From NCBI GenBank assembly GCA_002083525.1, contig LWDM01000001.1, forward strand, positions 1-7,944: DNA of 7,944 bases, read 5' to 3'. This stretch comes from Proteobacteria bacterium SG_bin9 (GTDB lineage Bacteria; Pseudomonadota; Alphaproteobacteria; Rhizobiales; Xanthobacteraceae). A model generated the notes under the pieces. That model did not search any database. It saw only the letters and a program-made list of their open reading frames with translations, and was not told where the DNA came from. Each line of letters opens with the position of its first letter. Position 1 is the stretch's first letter. Of this stretch, positions 1 to 5,431 are shown piece by piece. Made by a program: the position numbers and the translations under genes.

Positions 1-78
1 CGCACGCGCGGCGATGCCGCCCGCCACGGGCTGGTGAAGCGGCGCGCCGGGCGCGGGCATTTTGTTCGGTTCGGTCAT
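1..78 (-). CDS. N-terminus of an unidentified leftward gene (partial)
   Basis: An open frame reads leftward from an ATG whose complement is at 76-78 and stays open to the window edge, giving 26 codons that begin MTEPNKMPAPGAPLHQPVAG. The composition (Pro, Ala, Gly) is that of a flexible N-terminus rather than a folded domain, and I recognise no family from it. No clear Shine-Dalgarno sequence precedes the ATG. A second in-frame ATG at codon 7 is an alternative start. The gene is divergent from the DUF1328 gene to its right, with a 247-bp gap between the two starts. The fragment is short enough that an open frame could occur by chance in such GC-rich DNA, so existence of the gene is only moderately supported. 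Confidence 0.4.
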   Translation of the reverse strand, partial: MTEPNKMPAPGAPLHQPVAGGIAARA

Positions 79-236
79 GCGATTCGTTATGCCGACAAGA
101 TGGCACTGCCAGCCGTCAGTGGGGAGGCTTGATATAGGCCTTCCGGGCGGCTGCCGACAGGCTTGCGGTGCCTGTTCACCGCATTTGTTCCCGCGATTCC
201 CAGGCTTTTTTCAGCACGATGGCCGATGCCGCCTCC

Positions 237-262
237 GGAACTACCGCATGCCGCCGGGCATT
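237..262 (+). promoter_or_regulatory. Candidate EcfG-type general stress promoter upstream of the DUF1328 gene
   Basis: GGAAC at 237-241 is followed after 17 bases by CATT at 259-262. The alphaproteobacterial general stress sigma factor EcfG recognises GGAAC, 16-17 bases, then CGTT, so this is one mismatch from consensus. Transcription would begin near 270 and leave a leader of about 55 bases before the ATG at 326. The remaining part of the 79-325 gap shows no convincing gene, although a long upstream extension of the DUF1328 frame is open. A five-base motif plus a degenerate partner can occur by chance, so this stays tentative. Confidence 0.35.
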
Positions 263-325
263 GGTTTTCCGACATCGCCCGAGAGCCAAAGACCAACAGG
301 GCGAAAGGTGTTCGAGGAGAGAACC

Positions 326-499
326 ATGCTGAGCTGGGTTGTGACGTTTCTGATCATCGCACTGGTCGCCGGTCTTCTGGGCTTTGGCGGTATCGCGGGC
401 GCATCGATCGAAATCGCGAAGATCGTGTTCTTCATCGCGATCGTGCTGTTCCTGGTGTCCGCCGTCATGAGCATCGTCCGCGGCCGGACAAACGTGTAG
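326..499 (+). CDS. DUF1328 (YtjA-like) small membrane protein
   Basis: This 57-residue protein starts MLSWVVTFLIIALVAG and has two hydrophobic segments, about residues 4-24 and 31-50, joined by a short stretch with the conserved-looking GFGGIAGASIEIAKI. It ends with a basic tail (RGRTNV). Length, the two-helix plan and the Gly-rich link match the DUF1328/YtjA family of small inner-membrane proteins, whose molecular function is unknown. The ATG at 326 was chosen because CGAGGAGAG at 312-320 is a good Shine-Dalgarno sequence. The frame is open much further upstream, but that part is Cys/Pro/Arg-rich and lacks family resemblance. The gene stands alone, with a divergent gene to the left and a convergent one to the right. 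A possible stress promoter lies at 237-262. Confidence 0.9.
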   Translation: MLSWVVTFLIIALVAGLLGFGGIAGASIEIAKIVFFIAIVLFLVSAVMSIVRGRTNV

Positions 500-514
500 C
501 GGGCTGGGCCACAT

Positions 515-548
515 CCTGAGTGCGCAGCGTCAAGCTGCGCGCCTCAGG
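515..548. terminator. Strong hairpin between convergent genes, probable bidirectional terminator
   Basis: CCTGAG (515-520) pairs with CTCAGG (543-548). Inside it GCGCAGC (522-528) pairs perfectly with GCTGCGC (534-540) around a five-base GTCAA loop. T521 and G541 can wobble-pair, leaving only C542 bulged. It lies between the stops of the DUF1328 gene (ends 499) and the leftward thioesterase gene (ends 558), where a shared terminator is expected. Neither side has a long T run, so it is not a textbook intrinsic terminator; it may instead stabilise mRNA 3' ends. Confidence 0.55.
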
Positions 549-557
549 TGATGGATG

Positions 558-1061
558 CTATTTCTTCACCGGCATCTCGATCCGGCGGTTCAGTCCGTCG
601 GGTCGTTTTGTTTGGGCGTGAGCCGCGGCCATCGCCTGCACGCGGGCGGCGATATCCGGAGGGAAGGGCGCGACCTTGCGCACGCTCATGTCGATGTGCA
701 GCGTCATGTTTTCGGACGTCGCCGAAATCCAGCCCTCGGTCGCGTGCTTCATTTCCTGAAACGTATGCATGCGTTTTTCGTCGGCAGCGATCACGTACAT
801 CGTCACTTGCACCGGATCGCCAAGATGCACCTCGCGCAGATAGCGCACATGCGCTTCCGCCGTCATGGTCGAGCAGTTGCGCGAGGCGAGGTAGGTCGGA
901 CCCATGCCCATCGCGGCGAACAGCTCGTCGATCGAGCGGTCCATGATGACGTTGTAGTAGGCCATGTTGAGATGGCCGTTGTAATCGATCCAGTCCGGCT
1001 CGAGCTGCTTGACCGTGCTCAGAAAGGGCCCGGCGTCGGTCTGGACAGGCATATCGGTCAT
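558..1061 (-). CDS. Hotdog-fold acyl-CoA thioesterase (4HBT-like)
   Basis: The 167-residue product carries DWIDYNGHLNMAYYNVIMD at about residues 23-41. This is the signature of the 4-hydroxybenzoyl-CoA thioesterase-like hotdog superfamily, with the presumed catalytic acid at D26 in the DxNGH context. HVRYLREVHLGDPVQVTMYV (71-90) and a later beta-rich stretch around LHIDMSVRKV complete a single hotdog domain of usual length. Such enzymes hydrolyse acyl-CoA thioesters in the cytoplasm. The DWIDYNGH wording recalls the thioesterases associated with carnitine dehydrogenase (betainyl-CoA thioesterase), but no carnitine gene is nearby, so substrate is undetermined. The ATG at 1061 is chosen because homology begins soon after and a weak GGACGGA precedes it; ATG at codon 4 is an alternative. 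The frame extends to 1358, but that extension would overlap the FAD dehydrogenase gene. Transcription diverges from the dehydrogenase-P450 operon. Confidence 0.85.
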   Translation of the reverse strand: MTDMPVQTDAGPFLSTVKQLEPDWIDYNGHLNMAYYNVIMDRSIDELFAAMGMGPTYLASRNCSTMTAEAHVRYLREVHLGDPVQVTMYVIAADEKRMHTFQEMKHATEGWISATSENMTLHIDMSVRKVAPFPPDIAARVQAMAAAHAQTKRPDGLNRRIEMPVKK

Positions 1062-1161
1062 CGTTCCGTCCGTTTGTGCGGTTGCGTCTGTGGCGGCGCT
1101 TGACCCCACATATATCCTTTGCCACGGTCGCCGCCGCAACAAAAACAACAAGGAGTTCGTT
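1062..1161. promoter_or_regulatory. Divergent promoter region between thioesterase and FAD dehydrogenase genes
   Basis: These 100 bases separate two divergent starts and must hold the promoters of both units. There is a distinct AT-rich core, ACATATATCC at 1108-1117. Read leftward it gives GATATA, 17 bases after a TTGCGG on the same strand, a weak -35/-10 pair for the thioesterase gene. Rightward, CTTGACC at 1099-1105 resembles the alphaproteobacterial -35 element, but no good -10 lies at the right spacing. Exact promoter positions are therefore uncertain. No operator palindrome stands out. Confidence 0.35.
1150..1155 (+). promoter_or_regulatory. Shine-Dalgarno site fixing the GTG start of the FAD dehydrogenase
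   Basis: AAGGAG ends six bases before the GTG at 1162, an ideal spacing. No site of similar quality precedes the upstream in-frame ATG at 1009, which lies inside the thioesterase gene. This decides in favour of the GTG start. Confidence 0.8.
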
Positions 1162-2577
1162 GTGGGAGGCACTGAGGCGAAATCGCTGCCGCGGCCGGAT
1201 GCCAAGGCGCTGAAGGGCGCGATCGATGCGCTCGCCGCGCGATTCGGCAATCGGCTCATTACCTCACAGGCGGTGCGCGAGCAGCACGGCCACACGACGA
1301 CATGGCTGAAGACGCAGGCGCCCGACGCGGTGGTCATGGCGCAATCGACGCCCGACATTCAGGACGTGGTGCGCATCTGCGCGCAGCATCGCGTGCCGGT
1401 GATTCCGTTCGGTACCGGCACCTCGCTCGAAGGGCAGGTGAATGCGCCGGCGGGCGGTGTTTCGATCGATCTGCGTGACATGAACCGGCTACTCGAAGTG
1501 CATCAGGAAGATCTCGACTGCGTGATCGAGCCCGGCATCACCCGCAAGACGCTCAACGAGCAACTGCGCGATCAAGGTCTGTTCTTTCCGATCGATCCGG
1601 GCGCGGACGCCTCCATCGGCGGCATGGCGTCCACGCGTGCATCCGGCACCAATGCGGTGCGCTACGGCACCATGCGCGACAACGTGCTGTCGCTGAAGGT
1701 CGTGCGCGCGGACGGCGAGATCATCACCACCGGCACACGGGCGAAGAAGTCCTCCGCCGGTTACGACCTCACGCATCTGTTCATCGGCGCCGAGGGGACA
1801 CTTGGCATCATTTCCGAGCTGACAATCAAGCTACGCGGCATTCCGGAAATGATCGCGGCCGCGTCGTGCTCGTTCGAGAGCCTGCAGGGCGCGTGTCAGG
1901 CGACGATCCTCGCAATGCAGACCGGCATCCCGCTGGCGCGCATCGAGCTGCTCAACGAGATGCAGGTGCGGGCCAGCAACGTCTACTCCAAGCTGACCTT
2001 GCCGGAGACGCCGCTGCTGCTGCTCGAATTCCACGGCACCGAGGGCGAGGTCGCCGAGCACGCCAAGCGCTTTGCCGAGATTGCAGGCGAATGCGGCGGC
2101 GGCGAGTTCGCGTGGACCGCAAAGGCCGAGGACCGCACCAAGCTCTGGCAGGCGCGGCACGATGCCTACTGGGCCGTGCGCGGGTTGCGTCCCGGTGGCG
2201 GTGTGGTCGCGACCGACGTGTGTGTGCCGATCTCGCGGCTTGCCGATTGCGTCACCGAGACCGAGGAAGATATCGCGCGCTTGAGGTTGCTCGCGCCGAT
2301 CGTCGGCCATGTCGGCGACGGCAATTTCCATTGCTCGCTGCTCTGCGACGTCGATGACGCGGAAGAGTTCGCCCGCGCCGAGGAGTTCATGCATCGCCTT
2401 GTCGAGCGGGCGCTCGCCATGGGCGGCACCTGCACCGGCGAACACGGCATCGGGCAGGGCAAGCAGAAGTACCTGAAGGCCGAGCTCGGCGACGCGGCGA
2501 TCGACGCCATGCGCACGCTGAAGCAGGCGATGGACCCGCTGAATATTCTGAACCCCGGCAAGATCGTGCCGGTGTGA
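1162..2577 (+). CDS. FAD-linked D-lactate / D-2-hydroxyacid dehydrogenase (LDHD/GlcD family)
   Basis: The 471-residue flavoprotein has a PCMH-type FAD-binding domain in its N-terminal half and an FAD-oxidase C-terminal domain. Visible motifs are PFGTGTSLEG (82-91, FAD pyrophosphate loop), PGADASIGGMASTRASGTNA followed by VRYGTMRDNV, KSSAGYDLTHLFIGAEGTLG (196-215), HVGDGNFH (383-390, metal/substrate-binding histidines) and GTCTGEHGIGQGK around E427-H428. The order and wording are close to mitochondrial LDHD, D-lactate dehydrogenase (cytochrome), which oxidises D-lactate and other D-2-hydroxyacids to 2-oxoacids and passes electrons to cytochrome c or an electron-transfer partner. GlcD-type glycolate oxidase is less likely because no glcE or glcF partner follows. 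Length is normal for a bacterial enzyme without a mitochondrial targeting peptide. It heads an operon: a P450 gene begins 13 bp after its stop. Family assignment is firm; physiological substrate is inferred. Confidence 0.92.
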   Translation: MGGTEAKSLPRPDAKALKGAIDALAARFGNRLITSQAVREQHGHTTTWLKTQAPDAVVMAQSTPDIQDVVRICAQHRVPVIPFGTGTSLEGQVNAPAGGVSIDLRDMNRLLEVHQEDLDCVIEPGITRKTLNEQLRDQGLFFPIDPGADASIGGMASTRASGTNAVRYGTMRDNVLSLKVVRADGEIITTGTRAKKSSAGYDLTHLFIGAEGTLGIISELTIKLRGIPEMIAAASCSFESLQGACQATILAMQTGIPLARIELLNEMQVRASNVYSKLTLPETPLLLLEFHGTEGEVAEHAKRFAEIAGECGGGEFAWTAKAEDRTKLWQARHDAYWAVRGLRPGGGVVATDVCVPISRLADCVTETEEDIARLRLLAPIVGHVGDGNFHCSLLCDVDDAEEFARAEEFMHRLVERALAMGGTCTGEHGIGQGKQKYLKAELGDAAIDAMRTLKQAMDPLNILNPGKIVPV

Positions 2578-2590
2578 AGGGGAGGACCCG

Positions 2591-3823
2591 ATGAACGAGC
2601 ATGCTCAACCGACCAAGTCCGAGCCGCTGTTCAATCCGCTGGCGCCGGAGTTCATCCGCGATCCGTATCCATTCTACGACCGCCTGCGCGCCACCGATCC
2701 GATGCACGTGACGCCGTTCGGCATCATCGTCGCGAGCCGGCATTCCGAGGTGAGCCTCGTGCTGCGAGACAAACGCTTCGGCAAGGACTACGTCGATCGC
2801 ACCGTCCGGCGCTACGGTCCGCAGATCATGCACGAGCCGGCGTTCCGCAGCATGGGGCACTGGATGTTGCAGGCCGACCCGCCGGATCACGCGCGCTTGC
2901 GCGGGCTGGTGGTGAAGGCGTTCACCGCGCGCCGCGTCGAGGACATGCGTCCGCGCATCCAGCAGGTGGTGGACGAGACCATCGACCGCATCATCGACCG
3001 CGGTCACATGGACCTGATCGAGGATTTCGCGTTCCGCCTGCCGGTGACGATCATCTGCGACATGCTCGGCATTCCCGAGGATCATCGCGAGGTGTTCCAT
3101 ACCGGATCGCGCAACGGCGGGCGTCTGCTCGATCCGGTACCGCTGTCGCCGGCCGAGATCAAGGCGGCCAACGACAACACGCTCAACGCCGAGATGTACT
3201 TCAAACAGCTCTTCGACCTGCGCCGCCGCCAGCCCGGTGACGATCTGACGACGCAGCTCGTGCAGGCGGAAGAGGACGGCAGCAAGCTTTCGAACGAGGA
3301 GCTCACCGCCAACATCATCCTGCTGTTCGGAGCGGGGCACGAGACGACAGTGAACCTGATCGGCAACGGCCTGCTGGCGCTGCATCGCAATCCGGATCAG
3401 CTGGCGCTGCTGAAGGCCAATCCGTCGCTGATGACCAACGCGATCGAGGAATTCCTGCGCTACGACTCTTCGGTGCAGTCGACCGGACGCGTTGCGCTCG
3501 AAGACATCGACGATCTCGGCGGCATGCGCATTCCCAAGGGCGAGATGGTGCTGGGCCTGCTCGGCTCGGCCAACCGCGATCCGTCGGTCTATCCGGACCG
3601 GCCGGACCAGCTCGACATCACCCGGCCGAATGTGAAGCCGCTGTCGTTCGGCGGCGGCATTCACTTCTGCCTCGGCGCGCAGCTCGCGCGTATCGAGGCG
3701 GAGGTCGCGATCACGACGCTGCTGCGGCGTCTGCCGGATCTCAAACTCGACAACGCCGAGAACCCGACGTGGCGGCCGACCTTCGTGTTGCGCGGTCTCA
3801 CGGAATTGCCCGCGAGCTGGTGA
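2591..3823 (+). CDS. Soluble bacterial cytochrome P450 monooxygenase
   Basis: The 410-residue protein is of usual length for a soluble class I bacterial P450 and has no membrane anchor. It shows the C-helix motif DPPDHARLR (96-104, H100 and R102 expected to contact haem propionates), the I-helix oxygen-activation motif AGHETT (248-253, acid E251 and alcohol T252), the K-helix ExxR at 287-290 (EFLR), and the haem-binding loop FGGGIHFCLG (353-362) with C360 as thiolate ligand. All catalytic positions are intact, so it should be an active monooxygenase rather than a CYP152-type peroxygenase, which lacks the acid-alcohol pair. Substrate and CYP family cannot be assigned. AAGGGGAGGA at 2577-2586 is an excellent ribosome-binding site for the ATG at 2591. 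No ferredoxin or ferredoxin reductase gene is adjacent, so electrons must come from elsewhere. It is probably co-transcribed with the preceding FAD dehydrogenase. Confidence 0.95.
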   Translation: MNEHAQPTKSEPLFNPLAPEFIRDPYPFYDRLRATDPMHVTPFGIIVASRHSEVSLVLRDKRFGKDYVDRTVRRYGPQIMHEPAFRSMGHWMLQADPPDHARLRGLVVKAFTARRVEDMRPRIQQVVDETIDRIIDRGHMDLIEDFAFRLPVTIICDMLGIPEDHREVFHTGSRNGGRLLDPVPLSPAEIKAANDNTLNAEMYFKQLFDLRRRQPGDDLTTQLVQAEEDGSKLSNEELTANIILLFGAGHETTVNLIGNGLLALHRNPDQLALLKANPSLMTNAIEEFLRYDSSVQSTGRVALEDIDDLGGMRIPKGEMVLGLLGSANRDPSVYPDRPDQLDITRPNVKPLSFGGGIHFCLGAQLARIEAEVAITTLLRRLPDLKLDNAENPTWRPTFVLRGLTELPASW

Positions 3824-3840
3824 AGTTGCAGCCTACTCAC

Positions 3841-3921
3841 ATCGTCATTGCCGGGCTTGACCCGGCAATCCACCTATCGCGTAGAAAGATGGATGCCCGG
3901 ATCAAGTCCGGGCATGACGAT
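3841..3921. repeat. Interspersed palindromic repeat with two hairpins
   Basis: The element is bounded by ATCGTCAT (3841-3848) and its exact complement ATGACGAT (3914-3921). The left half forms a perfect hairpin, TTGCCGGG (3848-3855) with CCCGGCAA (3861-3868) around CTTGA. The right half forms another, ATGCCCGGA (3893-3901) with TCCGGGCAT (3907-3915) around TCAAG. ATCCA (3868-3872) and TGGAT (3890-3894) also pair, so the two halves are imperfect inverted copies. Elements of this wording are scattered through genomes of Bradyrhizobium and relatives, from my knowledge of those genomes. It sits between the convergent P450 and ArsR genes and could act as a bidirectional terminator or mRNA-stabilising element. 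A related fragment, GGAATGACGA, follows at 3949-3958. The 3824-3963 gap holds no gene. Confidence 0.85.
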
Positions 3922-3963
3922 AGAAAATGACGCGCGGGCCTACGAACGGAATGACGAATAACT

Positions 3964-4263
3964 TCAGATCTTGCCGATCATCGTCTTGATCGCGTCGATC
4001 CGCTCAGGGTCGCGGCGGTAGAACGTCCACTGCTTGATCTTCTTCGGCTGCACGAGGCCGGCCTGAACCAGCACGCGCATGTGCTCGCTCAAGGTCGCCT
4101 GCGTCACGCCGAGCTTTTCCGCGAGCAGCAGACCGCAGACCCCGTCCTTGACGAGGTCGCCATCGGTCTGCGGCGGGAAGTGCCGCCGCGGACTCTTCAG
4201 CCAGTCGAGAATTTGCAGGCGCTTGTCGTTGGCGAGCGCCTTCAGAACAGCTTCCGCTTGCAT
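3964..4263 (-). CDS. ArsR-type winged-helix transcriptional regulator
   Basis: The 99-residue protein starts MQAEAVLKALANDKRLQILDW, the usual opening of ArsR-family regulators. A helix-turn-helix follows, LLLAEKLGVTQATLSEHMRVLVQAGLVQPKK (about 45-75), and then a wing with KQWTFYRRD (78-86). Between helices it has HFPPQTDGDLVKDGVCGLLL. Only one cysteine (C43) occurs, and the ELCVCDL metal site of ArsR/SmtB sensors is absent, so it is unlikely to sense metals by that route. C43 could serve in redox sensing, but that is speculation. The ATG at 4263 starts exactly where family similarity begins; longer frames to 4467 would overlap the divergent dehydratase. No Shine-Dalgarno precedes it. A perfect palindrome lies 3 bp upstream, suggesting autoregulation and possibly control of the divergent dehydratase gene. 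It converges with the P450 gene. Confidence 0.9.
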   Translation of the reverse strand: MQAEAVLKALANDKRLQILDWLKSPRRHFPPQTDGDLVKDGVCGLLLAEKLGVTQATLSEHMRVLVQAGLVQPKKIKQWTFYRRDPERIDAIKTMIGKI

Positions 4264-4266
4264 ATC

Positions 4267-4284
4267 GTTACTTTGCCAAGTAAC
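4267..4284. promoter_or_regulatory. Perfect 18-bp inverted repeat, probable ArsR-type operator
   Basis: GTTACTTTGCCAAGTAAC contains GTTACTT (4267-4273) and its exact complement AAGTAAC (4278-4284) around TGCC. Perfect short palindromes next to the start codon are typical binding sites of dimeric ArsR-family repressors. It lies 3 bp from the regulator's ATG and 37 bp from the dehydratase start, so one bound dimer could block both divergent promoters. Binding is inferred, not shown. Confidence 0.75.
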
Positions 4285-4298
4285 TAAGTATATGTCAA
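4270..4298 (-). promoter_or_regulatory. Candidate promoter of the ArsR-type gene, possibly giving a leaderless mRNA
   Basis: On the minus strand a perfect TTGACA (4298 to 4293) is followed after 17 bases by CAAAGT (4275 to 4270), a poor -10. This would place transcription initiation at or within a base or two of the A of the start codon at 4263. The absence of any Shine-Dalgarno sequence before that ATG fits a leaderless transcript, which occurs in alphaproteobacteria. The palindrome covers the -10 element, so a bound repressor would exclude polymerase. The -35 match is strong; the -10 is weak. Confidence 0.45.
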
Positions 4299-4311
4299 CG
4301 TGACGTGAGAT

Positions 4312-4315
4312 GGAG
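4312..4315 (+). promoter_or_regulatory. Shine-Dalgarno site favouring the ATG at 4322 of the dehydratase
   Basis: GGAG ends six bases before the ATG at 4322. The alternative in-frame ATG at 4310 would overlap this site and has only a weak GTGAG before it. The choice changes the protein by four residues. Confidence 0.55.
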
Positions 4316-4321
4316 TGCGGC

Positions 4322-5275
4322 ATGGCCGGAGAGCAGGGCGGAGCGGAGATCACGCGCGCGCGGATCGTGCAGACGGAAGCGCTGATCCGGCCGTATGTGC
4401 GGCACACGCCGACCATCATCGCCGACGCGGCAGACTTCAGGCTGCCGTCACGCCCGCTGCCATTCAAGCTGGAGTGCCTTCAGCACAGCGGTTCGTTCAA
4501 GGCACGCGGCGCCTTCACCAATTTGTTAACCCGGCCGGTTCCGAAAGCCGGCGTGGTGGCCGCATCCGGCGGCAATCACGGTGCGGCGGTGGCGTACGCC
4601 GCGATGAAGTGCGGCGTACCCGCGAACATCTTCGTGCCGACCGTGACGTCACCGGCGAAGGCCGAGCGCATCCGCAGCTACGGCGCCAATCTCGTCATCG
4701 GCGGCGACCGCTATGCGGATGCTCTGGCCGCGAGCGAGATATTCGCGGCCGAGAGCGGCGCGATGCGCATCCATGCCTACGATCAGGTCGAGACCTTGCT
4801 CGGTCAGGGAACCGTCGGGCTCGAGATCGAGGCGGATACGCCGCAGATCGATACGCTGCTCGTCGCGGTCGGCGGCGGCGGGCTGATCGGCGGCATCGCC
4901 GCCTGGTTCGCGGGGCGCGTCAAAATCATCGCGGTGGAGCCGGAAGGATCGCCGACGCTCTATCGCGCGCTCAAAGCGGGGCGTCCGGTCGATGCCCCGG
5001 CGGAGGGCCTTGCAGCGGATTCGCTGGCGCCGAAGCAGGTCGGAACCCTGATGTTTCCGATCGCGCAGCGCTACGTCGATCGCGCGCTGCTGATTGCCGA
5101 CGACGATATCCGCGCGGCGCAGGCGGCGCTGTGGGACCGGCTTGGTGTCGTTACCGAGCCGGGCGGGGCCGCGGCTTTCGGCGCGCTGCTGTCCGGCAAA
5201 TACGTGCCGCAGCCGGAGGAGCGCGTCGCGGTGCTGGTTTGCGGCGCCAACACCACGGCCGTGCGGTTCGATTGA
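4322..5275 (+). CDS. PLP-dependent threonine/serine dehydratase (fold-type II)
   Basis: The 317-residue enzyme belongs to the tryptophan synthase beta/threonine dehydratase group. Visible motifs are LECLQHSGSFKARGAF with the PLP Schiff-base lysine K60, ASGGNHGAA (81-89) binding substrate and cofactor ring, the phosphate-binding loop GGGGLIGG (184-191), and near the end EPGGAAAFGALLSG and VCGANTT. It has no C-terminal ACT domain, so it is a short catabolic-type dehydratase, presumably not feedback-regulated like biosynthetic IlvA. The expected reaction is threonine to 2-oxobutyrate, or serine to pyruvate, plus ammonia. Serine racemase and beta-hydroxyaspartate or hydroxyectoine-pathway dehydratases share these motifs and cannot be excluded. 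It is divergent from the ArsR-type regulator across a 58-bp gap with an operator-like palindrome, so repression by that protein is plausible. Confidence 0.88.
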   Translation: MAGEQGGAEITRARIVQTEALIRPYVRHTPTIIADAADFRLPSRPLPFKLECLQHSGSFKARGAFTNLLTRPVPKAGVVAASGGNHGAAVAYAAMKCGVPANIFVPTVTSPAKAERIRSYGANLVIGGDRYADALAASEIFAAESGAMRIHAYDQVETLLGQGTVGLEIEADTPQIDTLLVAVGGGGLIGGIAAWFAGRVKIIAVEPEGSPTLYRALKAGRPVDAPAEGLAADSLAPKQVGTLMFPIAQRYVDRALLIADDDIRAAQAALWDRLGVVTEPGGAAAFGALLSGKYVPQPEERVAVLVCGANTTAVRFD

Positions 5276-5295
5276 CCGTTCCTCCACGCCTGTAT

Positions 5296-5314
5296 CCGGT
5301 TCTGCCGGGTTTTT
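5296..5314 (+). terminator. Weak candidate intrinsic terminator after the dehydratase
   Basis: CCGG (5296-5299) and CCGG (5305-5308) form a four-base stem around TTCTG, followed almost at once by a run of five T residues at 5310-5314. The stem is short, so it may be only a weak terminator. It lies 21 bp after the dehydratase stop, where one is expected. The rest of the 5276-5431 gap has an AT-rich patch, CATATATATTTC around 5357-5368, that could be a -10 region for the next gene, but no clear -35 is paired with it. Confidence 0.35.
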
Positions 5315-5420
5315 GATACGGGCTGCGCTTGCTGCAGTGATTTTGCCGCGTTCATTCATATATATTTCGAAGGCGGGAATTGATTTGCGGCGCTTGGCCG
5401 GGTGCTTTGAGGTGCCCGTA

Positions 5421-5426
5421 GGGGAG
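5421..5426 (+). promoter_or_regulatory. Shine-Dalgarno site fixing the GTG start of the AsmA-family gene
   Basis: GGGGAG ends five bases before the GTG at 5432. The codons immediately after that GTG encode the expected N-terminal membrane helix, and no in-frame ATG offers a better start. Confidence 0.75.
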
Positions 5427-5431
5427 ACATC

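Noticed and set aside
62..325. An 88-residue N-terminal extension of the DUF1328 protein
   Set aside because: Family members are about 55-60 residues, the extension looks like translated non-coding DNA, and the ATG at 326 has a good Shine-Dalgarno site.
1099..1128. A rightward promoter using TTGACC at 1100-1105 as -35
   Set aside because: No acceptable -10 hexamer lies 16-18 bases downstream; the TATATC at 1111 is far too close. Kept only as part of a general promoter region.
1009..1161. An N-terminal extension of the FAD dehydrogenase starting at ATG 1009
   Set aside because: It would overlap the thioesterase gene, has no family similarity, and the GTG at 1162 has a much better Shine-Dalgarno site.
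2387..3664. A 425-codon leftward open frame antisense to the P450 and the end of the FAD dehydrogenase
   Set aside because: The forward genes have all family motifs; the reverse frame has shadow-like composition and no ribosome-binding site was evident.
3661..3873. A leftward open frame beginning MDCRVKPGNDD
   Set aside because: Its N-terminus is translated from the palindromic repeat and the rest is antisense to the P450 gene.
4264..4467. A 68-residue N-terminal extension of the ArsR-type regulator
   Set aside because: It would read antisense through the dehydratase start and the operator, and family similarity begins at the ATG at 4263.
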